Assembly (NCBI GenBank): GCA_021199695.1
Contig: JAJQHP010000102.1
Location: forward strand, 1 to 5,554
DNA from: Clostridiales bacterium
Lineage (GTDB): Bacteria > Bacillota > Clostridia > Oscillospirales > Oscillospiraceae
Length of the DNA stretch: 5,554 nt
Direction: 5' to 3'
Position numbers and translations under genes: made by a program. Below are positions 1 to 5,554 of the stretch, in pieces. Below the pieces are notes generated by a model. That model was not told where the DNA came from. It saw only the letters and a program-made list of their open reading frames with translations, and made no database searches. Every line of letters begins with the position of its first letter. Positions within the stretch are counted from its first letter, which is position 1.

Positions 1-1244
1 ACGAGCAGTCCATCGAGCAGGCTCTCTCCACCTTCTCGTCTCACATCACCAACATCGTAGGTTTCCTGGACGAGCTGGGGGAGGACACCCTGGTCCTCTT
101 TGACGAGCTGGGGGCGGGCACCGACCCGGTGGAGGGGGCCGCCTTGGCAGTGGCAGTCATCGAGGAGGCCCGGAGCCTGGGGGCAAAGGTGGCGGCCACC
201 ACCCACTATGCCGAGCTGAAAACCTACGCCATGATGGAACCGGGGGTGGAAAACGCCTCCTGCGAGTTCAACGTGGAGACCTTGCAGCCCACCTACCGGC
301 TGCTCATCGGAATACCCGGCAAGTCCAACGCCTTCGCCATCTCCCGGCGGCTGGGGATGCCGGAGCATATCATTCAGCACGCCGGCGAGCGCATCGACCG
401 CCAGAACGTCCAGTTTGAGGATGTGCTGGCCCGGCTGGAGCGCCAGCGTCAGGAGATGGAGCAGGCGAAGGAGGAGGCCCAGCGCCTCCGCGCCCAGGCC
501 CAGGCGGACGCCGCCCAGTCGGCGGAGCTGCGGCGGCAGCTGGAGAACCAGCGGCTCAAGGTCACGGAGGCCGCCCGGAAGGAGGCGGAGAGCATCCTCC
601 AGGAGGCCCGTACCGTGTCCAACCAGGTGTTCAACCAGCTGGACGAGATGAAGAAGCGTCAGCAGAAGGGGGAAGCCGCGGCAGATGAGAACCAGCGCAG
701 GGCAGACCTGCGGCGCAGCCTGAACCAGGCGGCGGAGCGGCTCTCCCGCACCCAGGCGGAGGAGACCCCGCCTCCCACCCGGCCTGCGGAGCCGGGGGAT
801 ACGGTGGAGCTGCTCCGGGTGGGCACCCGGGCACAGGTGGTGTCGGTGAACAAGGACGGCACCCTCCGTCTCCAGGCGGGCATCCTCAACGTCACTGCCA
901 AACAGGAGGAGGTCCGGGTCATTGAGGTGCAAAAGACCAACGGCAGGGCCCAGACCCAGAAGATGGCGGGCCGGGTCCAGCGGCAGATCCGCTCCGCCGG
1001 GGCCAGCCCGGAGCTGGACATCCGGGGCATGATGACCGACGAGTGCGAGGGGGTCATCGATCGGTTCCTGGACGACGCGGTGATGGCCCGGCTCCAGACG
1101 GTGACCATCATCCACGGCAAGGGCACCGGCGCCCTGCGCCAGGCGGTGCAGCAGCACCTGCGCACCTGCAAATATGTCAAGAGCTTCCGCTCCGGCCGCT
1201 ACGGCGAGGGGGAAAACGGCGTGACGATTGTGGAGCTGAAATGA
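1..1244 (+). CDS. mutS2: Endonuclease MutS2, C-terminal half (5' end outside window)
   Basis: The reading frame is open from the left edge (first full codon at 3) to TGA at 1242-1244, giving 413 residues; MutS2 proteins are usually near 790, so about half is present. In order: the MutS-type signature region with STFSSHITNIV (fragment residues 9-19), Walker B LVLFDE (30-35, bases 90-107) followed by LGAGTDP, the TTHYAELK switch (66-73), a Glu/Gln/Arg/Ala-rich coiled coil (about bases 390-745), a small beta domain (about 790-930), and a C-terminal Smr domain with LDIRG (1014-1028) and HGKGTG (1113-1130). Walker A lies upstream of the window. From family knowledge, MutS2 is a cytosolic ATPase that binds branched DNA and, in Bacillus, acts on collided ribosomes; its Smr domain is nuclease-like. 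It is not the mismatch-repair MutS, which lacks Smr. The internal ATG at 129 lies inside the ATPase core and is not the start. No key residue is missing in the visible part. Confidence 0.97.
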   Translation, partial: EQSIEQALSTFSSHITNIVGFLDELGEDTLVLFDELGAGTDPVEGAALAVAVIEEARSLGAKVAATTHYAELKTYAMMEPGVENASCEFNVETLQPTYRLLIGIPGKSNAFAISRRLGMPEHIIQHAGERIDRQNVQFEDVLARLERQRQEMEQAKEEAQRLRAQAQADAAQSAELRRQLENQRLKVTEAARKEAESILQEARTVSNQVFNQLDEMKKRQQKGEAAADENQRRADLRRSLNQAAERLSRTQAEETPPPTRPAEPGDTVELLRVGTRAQVVSVNKDGTLRLQAGILNVTAKQEEVRVIEVQKTNGRAQTQKMAGRVQRQIRSAGASPELDIRGMMTDECEGVIDRFLDDAVMARLQTVTIIHGKGTGALRQAVQQHLRTCKYVKSFRSGRYGEGENGVTIVELK

Positions 1245-1276
1245 GAACCCCTGGCGGATTTGTAGAAAGCCGGTAC

Positions 1277-1506
1277 GAATTCGCCGGAAGCTTTCAGCAT
1301 TTCGATGGTGCCTGCCGCACTCCCTCAGTCTGCCCTACGGGCAGCCAGCTCTGCCGTCAAGCGGCACTTCCGCTTCGCTCCCTGCCTCAAAGAGGGAGCC
1401 AAGAAGCTGCGCAAACCCTGGCTCCCTCCTTGAGGGAGCTGTCAGCGAAGCTGACTGAGGGAGAGCGGCAGGCACTATCATTCAGTGAAAATCTCCCGGC
1501 GAATTC
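1277..1506. repeat. 230-bp imperfect foldback (MITE/REP-like) intergenic element
   Basis: The ends are a perfect 11-bp inverted repeat, GAATTCGCCGG (1277-1287) and CCGGCGAATTC (1496-1506). Further in, 1308-1329 pairs with 1454-1475 at 21 of 22 positions in the same register, with a poorer stretch between. The centre is a third stem, 1385-1401 with 1419-1435, 16 of 17 matched. Between the stems are local hairpins: CTGCCC/GGGCAG (1330-1344), TGCCG/CGGCA (1352-1366) and GTCAGC-GAA-GCTGAC (1441-1455). The left arm has about 37 bases more than the right. The whole could fold as one branched structure in DNA or RNA. No convincing protein is encoded. I see no clear target-site duplication. The CTCCCTCAGTC/GAGGGAGC motifs resemble repeats I remember from Oscillospiraceae genomes. 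It lies 32 bp after the mutS2 stop and may also end or stabilise that transcript; this role is inference. Confidence 0.8.
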
Positions 1507-1661
1507 GCTGTCTGTCGGCAGCGCTCAACCCCTCCCCGGTTTTGCGGAAAAGGTAGAGAGAAACCCGACTGTTTCGCCAAAAACCGAACGACATGACTGT
1601 CTATACACCGAAAAAACGTCTTTTCCGAATAAAAGAGCGGGGAAATTTAGTGAAAATGCCG
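1507..1661. other. Non-coding spacer upstream of the HPr-family promoter
   Basis: This stretch between the foldback element and the promoter is richer in A and T than the flanking genes. I see no supported coding region. An imperfect inverted repeat (about 1538-1550 with 1572-1585) and a short CGAAAA/TTTTCCG pairing near 1612-1630 are visible but too weak to name. It may hold regulatory sites for the downstream gene, but none is recognisable. Confidence 0.5.
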
Positions 1662-1691
1662 TTGACGGGGCGGAGGGCAATCTGCTATGAT
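1662..1691 (+). promoter_or_regulatory. Sigma-A-type promoter with extended -10, for the HPr-family gene
   Basis: The -35 box is TTGACG (1662-1667; consensus TTGACA) and the -10 box is TATGAT (1686-1691; consensus TATAAT), with an 18-bp spacer. A TGC directly before the -10 (1683-1685) makes an extended -10 motif. Transcription would begin near 1697-1700, leaving a leader of roughly 30 nt before the ATG at 1727. The position and both boxes fit a strong housekeeping promoter; the start site itself is inferred. Confidence 0.8.
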
Positions 1692-1713
1692 GTTAGCATC
1701 ATTCGACTACGTT

Positions 1714-1719
1714 GGGGGA
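1714..1719 (+). promoter_or_regulatory. Ribosome binding site deciding the ATG start at 1727
   Basis: GGGGGA ends 7 nt before the ATG at 1727, good Shine-Dalgarno spacing. The frame is also open from a TTG at 1712, but that codon has no purine-rich site upstream and would put this ribosome site inside the gene. The ATG start also places the conserved HPr residues exactly at 15 and 46. Confidence 0.75.
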
Positions 1720-1726
1720 ATCACTC

Positions 1727-1990
1727 ATGACCGTGAAAGAAGCTGTAGTCAACAACCAGGTGGGTCTGTACGCCCGCCCGGCCACGTTCTTTATCCAGAA
1801 GGCCAACGAATTCAAGTGCTCCATCTGGATGGAGAAGGATGAGCGCCGCATCAACGCTAAAAGCCTGCTGGGCGTCCTCTCTCTGGGGGTCGTTCAGGGG
1901 ACGAAGATCAATCTGATCGCTGACGGCGTTGACGAGGCGGAGGCAGTGGACAGTCTGGTAGAACTGCTGGCCAACGGCCTGGACCGCTGA
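1727..1990 (+). CDS. HPr-family protein with Tyr in place of catalytic His15 (Crh-like)
   Basis: The 87-residue product has the standard HPr length and fold signature. The active-site loop reads GLYARPAT (residues 13-20), where HPr has GLHARPAT: codon 15 is TAC (1769-1771), so the histidine that accepts phosphate from enzyme I is Tyr. Arg17 and Pro18 remain. The second regulatory site is intact: NAKSLLGVLSLGV (43-55) carries Ser46 and matches the region recognised by HPr kinase/phosphorylase. In Bacillus, Crh has Gln15, cannot carry phosphate in the PTS, but is phosphorylated on Ser46 and works with CcpA in carbon catabolite repression. By analogy this is probably a cytosolic regulator rather than a sugar-transport phosphocarrier; that role is inference. 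The gene stands alone: its own promoter (1662-1691), a hairpin 17 nt after the stop, and no ptsI, hprK or transporter in the window. The HPr-family call is firm; the Crh-like role is moderate. Confidence 0.95.
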   Translation: MTVKEAVVNNQVGLYARPATFFIQKANEFKCSIWMEKDERRINAKSLLGVLSLGVVQGTKINLIADGVDEAEAVDSLVELLANGLDR

Positions 1991-2007
1991 TAAGCGACAA
2001 GCAAGAC

Positions 2008-2035
2008 AAAGAGCACCGCAGCCGCGGTGCTCTTT
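2008..2035 (+). terminator. Intrinsic terminator of the HPr-family gene
   Basis: AAAGAGCACCGC (2008-2019) pairs perfectly with GCGGTGCTCTTT (2024-2035) around an AGCC loop: a 12-bp GC-rich stem 17 nt after the stop codon. The terminal T residues belong to the stem and no longer U-run follows, so it could act from either side. The same module recurs inverted at 2197-2224. Confidence 0.8.
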
Positions 2036-2066
2036 CAGCGTGTCAAAAATCCTTTTTGCCACGCTG
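2036..2066. repeat. Second hairpin, abutting the HPr-gene terminator
   Basis: CAGCGTG (2036-2042) pairs with CACGCTG (2060-2066). After one mismatch, CAAAAA (2044-2049) pairs with TTTTTG (2053-2058) around a TCC loop. It begins at the base immediately after the terminator stem. On the plus strand its T-run is inside the 3' arm. Its function is unknown; it may back up termination or protect the RNA 3' end. Confidence 0.6.
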
Positions 2067-2069
2067 AGT

Positions 2070-2105
2070 ACGATTTTTGAACTTTGAAAAAGTTCTAAAA
2101 ATCGT
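2070..2105. repeat. Third hairpin, AT-rich inverted repeat
   Basis: ACGATTTTTGAACTT (2070-2084) pairs with AAGTTCTAAAAATCGT (2090-2105) around a 5-base loop, with one bulged base. The stem is mainly A/T, unlike its GC-rich neighbours. No function can be assigned from sequence. Confidence 0.6.
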
Positions 2106-2121
2106 TTCTTATTGCACGCGA

Positions 2122-2140
2122 AGGGGGCTTTTTGCCCCCT
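2122..2140. repeat. Fourth hairpin, G5C stem with T5 loop
   Basis: AGGGGGC (2122-2128) and GCCCCCT (2134-2140) form a perfect 7-bp stem around a TTTTT loop. No T-run follows on either strand, so it is not a classic terminator. Confidence 0.5.
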
Positions 2141-2196
2141 CCGACCCACCCCCGCTGCTCTATTGCGGAAGTCTCAAGCTTTTTTTTGACAGTCTC

Positions 2197-2224
2197 AAAG
2201 AGCACCGCAGCCGCGGTGCTCTTT
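2197..2224 (-). terminator. Terminator of the helicase gene (bidirectional hairpin)
   Basis: AAAGAGCACCGC (2197-2208) pairs with GCGGTGCTCTTT (2213-2224) around AGCC, a perfect 12-bp stem starting 14 nt beyond the helicase stop codon at 2239-2241. On the minus strand only the TTT of the stem follows as a U-run; on the plus strand there are four T. It probably ends the minus-strand operon and blocks read-through from the convergent HPr-family gene. Confidence 0.7.
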
Positions 2225-2238
2225 TCATATTTACGGCT

Positions 2239-4521
2239 TTACGGCTCTGTTGTTCCGGACAGAGCCCTCTGGCAGAGACGGAGCATTTTCTCCCTCATTC
2301 CATCCACATCCAGCACCCCGCAGGCGAAGCCCTTTTTTACCAGCTCCTCCGGCAGGTACTCGTCGTACTTGTCGAAGAGCGGCACCTCACCGGGGTAGAT
2401 CAGGCTCATGGGGTCGATGGGCATCCGCAGCTCCTCCGCAAGGATCTCCCAGAACGCCCGCTCAGAAACCGTCATGACGAACTGGATGAAGTAGGGACGG
2501 GAGGTGTCCAGGCCCTTGATCCCCAGCCGATTGCCGCACCGGAGCTTCAAAAAACGCTCCAGCGCGAGAAAGGCGTAGGTGCCCAGCCAGGGAAACAGAC
2601 AGTACATATTTCCGCCGAGACAAATGAGGTTTTTTCCGGCCAGTCCCGCATTTTTGGCGGCGGTGCGGGCCTCCGCCAGCCTTACCGCACCGTTTTTCAT
2701 GAGATAGGGATAGGACTTCTCCTCGCAGAGTACCCCCAGCATCCGCTCCAGAATTTTGGTATGGATGTCGCCGGGGACCTCCCCAAAGTAGGCGGGGACC
2801 TTTCCCTTGATCTGCTCGCAGTAGACCATGTGCCGCTTGTGATCCACCTCGTCCACCAGCCAGACATGACCGGCGATGGCGATCTTCTCCCCGGCGGGAG
2901 GGGGCTTTACAACGGTGCCCAGCTCTTCGGAGCCGGCCCGGACGGTGTATTCCTCATTCTCCTGGAACACAGCGTAGAACTTATAATTGTTGACGACCCG
3001 TTCTCCGGCCAGACCTACGATGAGGCCTCCGGCCTCCGTCCGCTGGATGTGCCCTGTCTCCAGCAGATGCCGCAGAAGACACTTGAAATCCTCCTGGGTC
3101 ACCTGCCGAAAATACCGCAGGGTCAGGATGCGGGAGGCCAGCTCTGCCGGAGTCATCTCCCCGCAGGAGGCCAGGGTGCTCATGGTCTGGTGGTACAGCA
3201 GGCTATAGGGCAGGGCGTCCAGCTTCGGCGGCTCCACCCAGCGGTTCTCCAGATACAGCTGCACCAGGGCGATGCCCTGAATCAGCTTCCACGGGATGGT
3301 GACGGGCAGCAGCGCCCTCGGCTCCGGCGGCTCCTCCCGCATGACGAACCACATCTCCGGAGGCAGCTCCCGCCGTCCGGTGCGCCCCATGCGCTGGAGA
3401 AAGGAGGAGACGGTGAAGGGCGCGTCGATTTGAAAGGCCCGCTCCAGCCTGCCGATGTCGATGCCCAGCTCCAGGGTAGCTGTGGTCACGGTGGTCTGGA
3501 ACTGCTCCTCGTCTTTCATCACCGCCTCCGCCGTCTCCCGGTAGGATTCCGACAGGTTGCCATGGTGGATCAGGAACCGGTCCGGCTCGTGCTGCGCTTC
3601 GCAGTATTGCCGCAGAGTGGTGGTGACCGCCTCGCACTCCTCCCGGGAGTTGACGAACACCAGGCACTTCTTGCCTCTGGTGTGCTCAAAGATATAGCCG
3701 ATGCCGGGGTCCGCCTCCTTGGGGGCGGTGTCGGTCTTTGGGGCCAGGGCGTCGTCCGTGGGCAGAGCGGGCGCGGGGGGCTGGCCGTGGATTTTGGTGG
3801 GCGCCCCGGGATTGGTGGGCGGATAGGTGTAGAAATGCTCCATGGAGAGCCGCCACTTCACGCCTCCCTGGGGCAGCCTGGGGACAACGGTGGCCCGTCC
3901 TGTCCCGGCGGAGAGAAATTCACAGGCGTCCCTGGGGTCACCGATGGTGGCGGAGAGGCCGATTCGCCGGGGATTCACCCCGGCCAGGCGGCAGAGGCGC
4001 TGAATCAGGCACAGGGTCTGCCCGCCCCGATCTCCCCGCATGAGAGAGTGCAGCTCGTCGATCACGATAAAGCGGAGATCACCGAACAGCTTGCCGATGG
4101 CGGCGTGCCTGTGCAGCAGCATGGCCTCCAAACTCTCCGGCGTGATCTGCAGGATGCCGGAGGGGTGCTTCATCATCTTGTTTTTGTGGGAGGCGGATAC
4201 GTCCCCGTGCCAGTGCCACACCGGGATGTTGGCCTCCCGGCACAGGTCGTTGAGCCGGGAGAACTGGTCGTTGATCAGGGCCTTCAGCGGGCCGATATAG
4301 ATGGCGCCCACCGAGGCGGGCATATCCTCTGTGAACAGGGTGAGGATGGGGAAAAAGGCGGCCTCCGTCTTGCCCGATGCGGTAGAGGCCGTCAACAGCA
4401 GATTGTCCTCCGTGTTGAAGATGACGTCCGCCGCGGCAGCCTGGACGGCGCGCAGATTTTCCCAGCCGTTTTGATAGATATAGTCCTGAATAAAGGGAGC
4501 ATAACGGTCAAAGGTACTCAT
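2239..4521 (-). CDS. Lhr-like DEAD/DEAH-box superfamily II helicase (BrxHI-like)
   Basis: The 760-residue product has a full set of SF2 motifs: motif I ASTASGKT (45-52), Ia GPLKALINDQ (77-86), Ib TPES (127-130), II DELH (155-158), III SAT (190-192), IV CLVFVNSR (286-293), V TTATLELGIDIG (346-357) and VI QRMGRTGR (376-383). A Pro/Ala-rich insert (about 234-273) separates the two RecA domains. The C-terminal half has a winged-helix-like segment (about 440-505) and a beta-rich Lhr-type segment (about 508-580) with VWLVDEVD. No signal peptide or membrane segment is seen, so it is cytosolic, an ATP-driven DNA or RNA translocase. The ATG at 4521 has a strong ribosome site and lies 14 nt after the stop of the ATP-binding gene, indicating one operon. 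In BREX type 2 an Lhr-like helicase (BrxHI) accompanies the ATPase BrxD, the closest analogy; the substrate is not evident. Other Lhr or YprA-like defence helicases are alternatives. All catalytic motifs are intact. Confidence 0.93.
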   Translation of the reverse strand: MSTFDRYAPFIQDYIYQNGWENLRAVQAAAADVIFNTEDNLLLTASTASGKTEAAFFPILTLFTEDMPASVGAIYIGPLKALINDQFSRLNDLCREANIPVWHWHGDVSASHKNKMMKHPSGILQITPESLEAMLLHRHAAIGKLFGDLRFIVIDELHSLMRGDRGGQTLCLIQRLCRLAGVNPRRIGLSATIGDPRDACEFLSAGTGRATVVPRLPQGGVKWRLSMEHFYTYPPTNPGAPTKIHGQPPAPALPTDDALAPKTDTAPKEADPGIGYIFEHTRGKKCLVFVNSREECEAVTTTLRQYCEAQHEPDRFLIHHGNLSESYRETAEAVMKDEEQFQTTVTTATLELGIDIGRLERAFQIDAPFTVSSFLQRMGRTGRRELPPEMWFVMREEPPEPRALLPVTIPWKLIQGIALVQLYLENRWVEPPKLDALPYSLLYHQTMSTLASCGEMTPAELASRILTLRYFRQVTQEDFKCLLRHLLETGHIQRTEAGGLIVGLAGERVVNNYKFYAVFQENEEYTVRAGSEELGTVVKPPPAGEKIAIAGHVWLVDEVDHKRHMVYCEQIKGKVPAYFGEVPGDIHTKILERMLGVLCEEKSYPYLMKNGAVRLAEARTAAKNAGLAGKNLICLGGNMYCLFPWLGTYAFLALERFLKLRCGNRLGIKGLDTSRPYFIQFVMTVSERAFWEILAEELRMPIDPMSLIYPGEVPLFDKYDEYLPEELVKKGFACGVLDVDGMREKMLRLCQRALSGTTEP

Positions 4522-4530
4522 CTGCCGCTG

Positions 4531-4538
4531 CCCCCTTA
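4531..4538 (-). promoter_or_regulatory. Ribosome binding site of the helicase gene, overlapping the upstream stop codon
   Basis: On the minus strand TAAGGGGG contains the TAA stop of the ATP-binding gene (4538-4536) and a strong purine-rich site; nine bases separate it from the ATG at 4521. The overlap of stop codon and ribosome site suggests translational coupling, so loss of full-length translation upstream could also affect helicase output. That last point is inference. Confidence 0.7.
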
Positions 4539-5554
4539 CAGCTCAAACTCCGCATACTCACCCAGGCTGTCCGCCGCCTGCTCCTCCAGGGGCGTCTTTG
4601 CATAGGAGAAGTCCGCCGAACCCATCAGCTCTGCCACATCCAGCCTGGGATTCTGGTACAGAATGTCCAGCAGCTCGATAAAGTCCCGGATGATCTCTCT
4701 GGGCGTGATATGGGAGTCCGCCCCTACCCGGCTGTATTCGATCTGGATAAAGGTGATCAGGTCGTCCTGGGTCAGATGCTGCTGATAGCCGAACAGCTGT
4801 GCGTGGATGTCCGCCAGCTTCTCCACCAAGATTAGCATCTCCTCATTGGTCAGGGGGACCAGCTTGATAATAGGGGCCAGCATATCCTGAGCGCCTGCCT
4901 TGGAAAAGCGTCCCTCTGTCAGACGGGAGCGCAGGGCCTCATAGCTGTAAATGCCTCTCCGGGTGTCCTCAATGCATTGGGGCGTGCCGCAGAGGATAAT
5001 GCCGAAATACTTCGCCTTGCCCTGGAGGGTATCGTTGTACATGGTCAGTATCTTCTCGTAGTTATACTGACGGGTAATAGAATTGGGGATTTTATAGATG
5101 TTCACCAGCTCGTCGATGAGCACCAGCATCCCGGCATAGCCCGCATTTTTCAGAAAGACGGCGAAAATTTTGATATACTCATACCAGTCGTCGTCGGTGA
5201 TGATGACGTTGACCCCCAGCTCCTGCTTCGCCTCGGTTTTGGTCACATACTCCCCCCGGAACCAGCGGATGACCTTGGCCTTGGTATCCTCGTCGCCGTT
5301 GAGATATGCCTGGTAATAGAGAGTCAGAAGACGGGCAAAGTCAAATCCGTGGACCATACCGTTCAGGTCTCGAATGACGGAGAAGATCTTCTGCTGCACC
5401 AGCTGCGCAAATTCCGGGGAATCGAAGTCCAGTCCGGACTCCATCGCCACGCCGCTCTGCACGCCGCTGATCCACCGGTCCAGCACCAGGGGCAGCGCAC
5501 CCCCCCTCCGGCCGGGTCTTGGTGGACATATTGCGGATCAGCTCCTTGTAGGTG
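4536..5554 (-). CDS. BREX-type (BrxD/DUF2791-like) AAA+ ATP-binding protein, 5' truncated and frameshifted
   Basis: The downstream frame (4536-5486, stop TAA; GTG is its first possible start) encodes 316 residues. They contain Walker B LVLIDE (bases 5109-5126), then LVNIYKIPNS, a sensor-like strand FGIILCGTPQ (161-170), the Arg-rich EALRSRL (183-189), and a helical C-terminal part. Walker A is missing. The family's N-terminal part continues upstream in another frame: 5551-5553 onward reads TYKELIRNMSTKTRPEG, stopping being family-like at a G7 run (5500-5506). Skipping one G joins it to GALPLVLDRW in the downstream frame, a natural family sequence. The downstream frame itself meets TGA at 5538-5540. 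So the GTG at 5486 is unlikely to be the true start; the gene begins beyond the right edge. Family members are cytosolic P-loop ATPases found with Lhr-like helicases in BREX type 2 and related loci. As written, only a Walker-A-less fragment or a short N-terminal piece could be made. Confidence 0.88.
5500..5506 (-). repeat. G7 homopolymer tract at the frameshift point in the ATP-binding gene
   Basis: Seven consecutive C on the plus strand (G on the coding strand). In the upstream frame the codons are GAG-GGG-GGG-TGC; with six G they would be GAG-GGG-GGT-GCG, which continues into the conserved downstream frame. G tracts of this kind are prone to slippage in replication and to miscounting in sequencing. 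Confidence 0.85.

Larger units (their letters stand above)
2008..2224. repeat. Inverted pair of 42-bp terminator-like modules
   Basis: Read on the minus strand, 2049-2008 begins TTTTTGACA, followed within five bases by the AAAGAGCACCGC stem. Read on the plus strand, 2183-2224 has the same layout. The two 42-base copies align without gaps; the stem arms are identical, and the differences lie in the linker and the 4-base loop. The 133 bp between them hold three smaller hairpins and no gene. The arrangement could be a duplicated terminator module or the two ends of a small repeat element. Confidence 0.65.

Noticed and set aside
1651..1667. A possible CcpA (cre) site overlapping the -35 box, TGAAAATGCCGTTGACG
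   Set aside because: It begins like a cre site but lacks the central CG at the right position and the right-hand half matches poorly, so it is not supported despite the tempting link to a Crh-like gene.
1043..1690. A 215-codon plus-strand open frame overlapping the mutS2 3' end and the foldback element
   Set aside because: Its first part is a shifted frame of the Smr domain and the rest translates the intergenic repeat and promoter region; no protein-like signal or ribosome site supports it.
1712..1726. TTG at 1712 as the start of the HPr-family gene
   Set aside because: No ribosome site lies upstream of it, it would add five non-conserved residues, and the GGGGGA at 1714-1719 serves the ATG at 1727.
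1721..2149. A 142-codon minus-strand open frame opposite the HPr-family gene
   Set aside because: It is the complement of a clear HPr-family gene and its terminator hairpins, with no recognisable product.
2077..4605. An 842-codon open frame on the plus strand across the whole helicase gene
   Set aside because: It runs antisense to a helicase with every SF2 motif. Its product is Gly/Gln/Leu/Pro-rich with no recognisable domain, and it starts inside the intergenic hairpins. High GC and codon bias on the true strand explain the lack of stops.
5341..5529. A separate 62-codon minus-strand gene starting at ATG 5529
   Set aside because: Only its first residues before the G7 run are family-like; after the run it is a shifted frame of the ATP-binding gene. 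The frame is also open upstream of that ATG to the window edge.

Overview
This is GC-rich bacterial DNA that reads like a chromosome segment of a gut-type Clostridia member, probably Oscillospiraceae (Flavonifractor/Lawsonibacter/Oscillibacter-like). The basis is a Firmicutes-type MutS2 with a C-terminal Smr domain, an HPr-family protein with the Ser46 site typical of low-GC Gram-positive lineages, Clostridia-like codon use, and a folded intergenic repeat built on the CTCCCTCAGTC / GAGGGAGC motifs that I remember as common between genes in that family. The taxonomic call is inference; there is no rRNA or other marker here.

Layout, left to right. Positions 1-1244 (+) hold the 3' half of mutS2, cut by the window edge: ATPase core with Walker B, coiled coil, small beta domain and Smr domain. 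Positions 1245-1726 are non-coding. They contain a 230-bp imperfect foldback element (1277-1506), an AT-richer stretch, and an extended -10 promoter (1662-1691). Positions 1727-1990 (+) hold a complete 87-residue HPr-family gene in which the PTS phosphorylation residue His15 is Tyr while Ser46 is kept, so it looks Crh-like rather than a working PTS phosphocarrier. Positions 1991-2238 are a convergent intergenic region packed with hairpins, including two inverted copies of a terminator-like module.

Positions 2239-5554 (-) hold two co-oriented genes, transcribed from right to left. The upstream one is a BREX-type (BrxD/DUF2791-like) AAA+ ATP-binding protein, cut by the right edge. The downstream one, 14 nt later, is a 760-residue Lhr-like superfamily II helicase resembling BrxHI. 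In BREX type 2 (Pgl) and related defence or DNA-processing loci these two families occur together, so the pair probably works on DNA as an ATPase-helicase module. Other components, if any, must lie beyond the right edge.

The most notable point is that the ATPase gene is out of frame at a run of seven G residues (minus strand, 5500-5506). Six G would restore one continuous family-like protein. It may be a real inactivation, a phase-variable tract, recoding or a sequencing error; the window alone cannot tell which.
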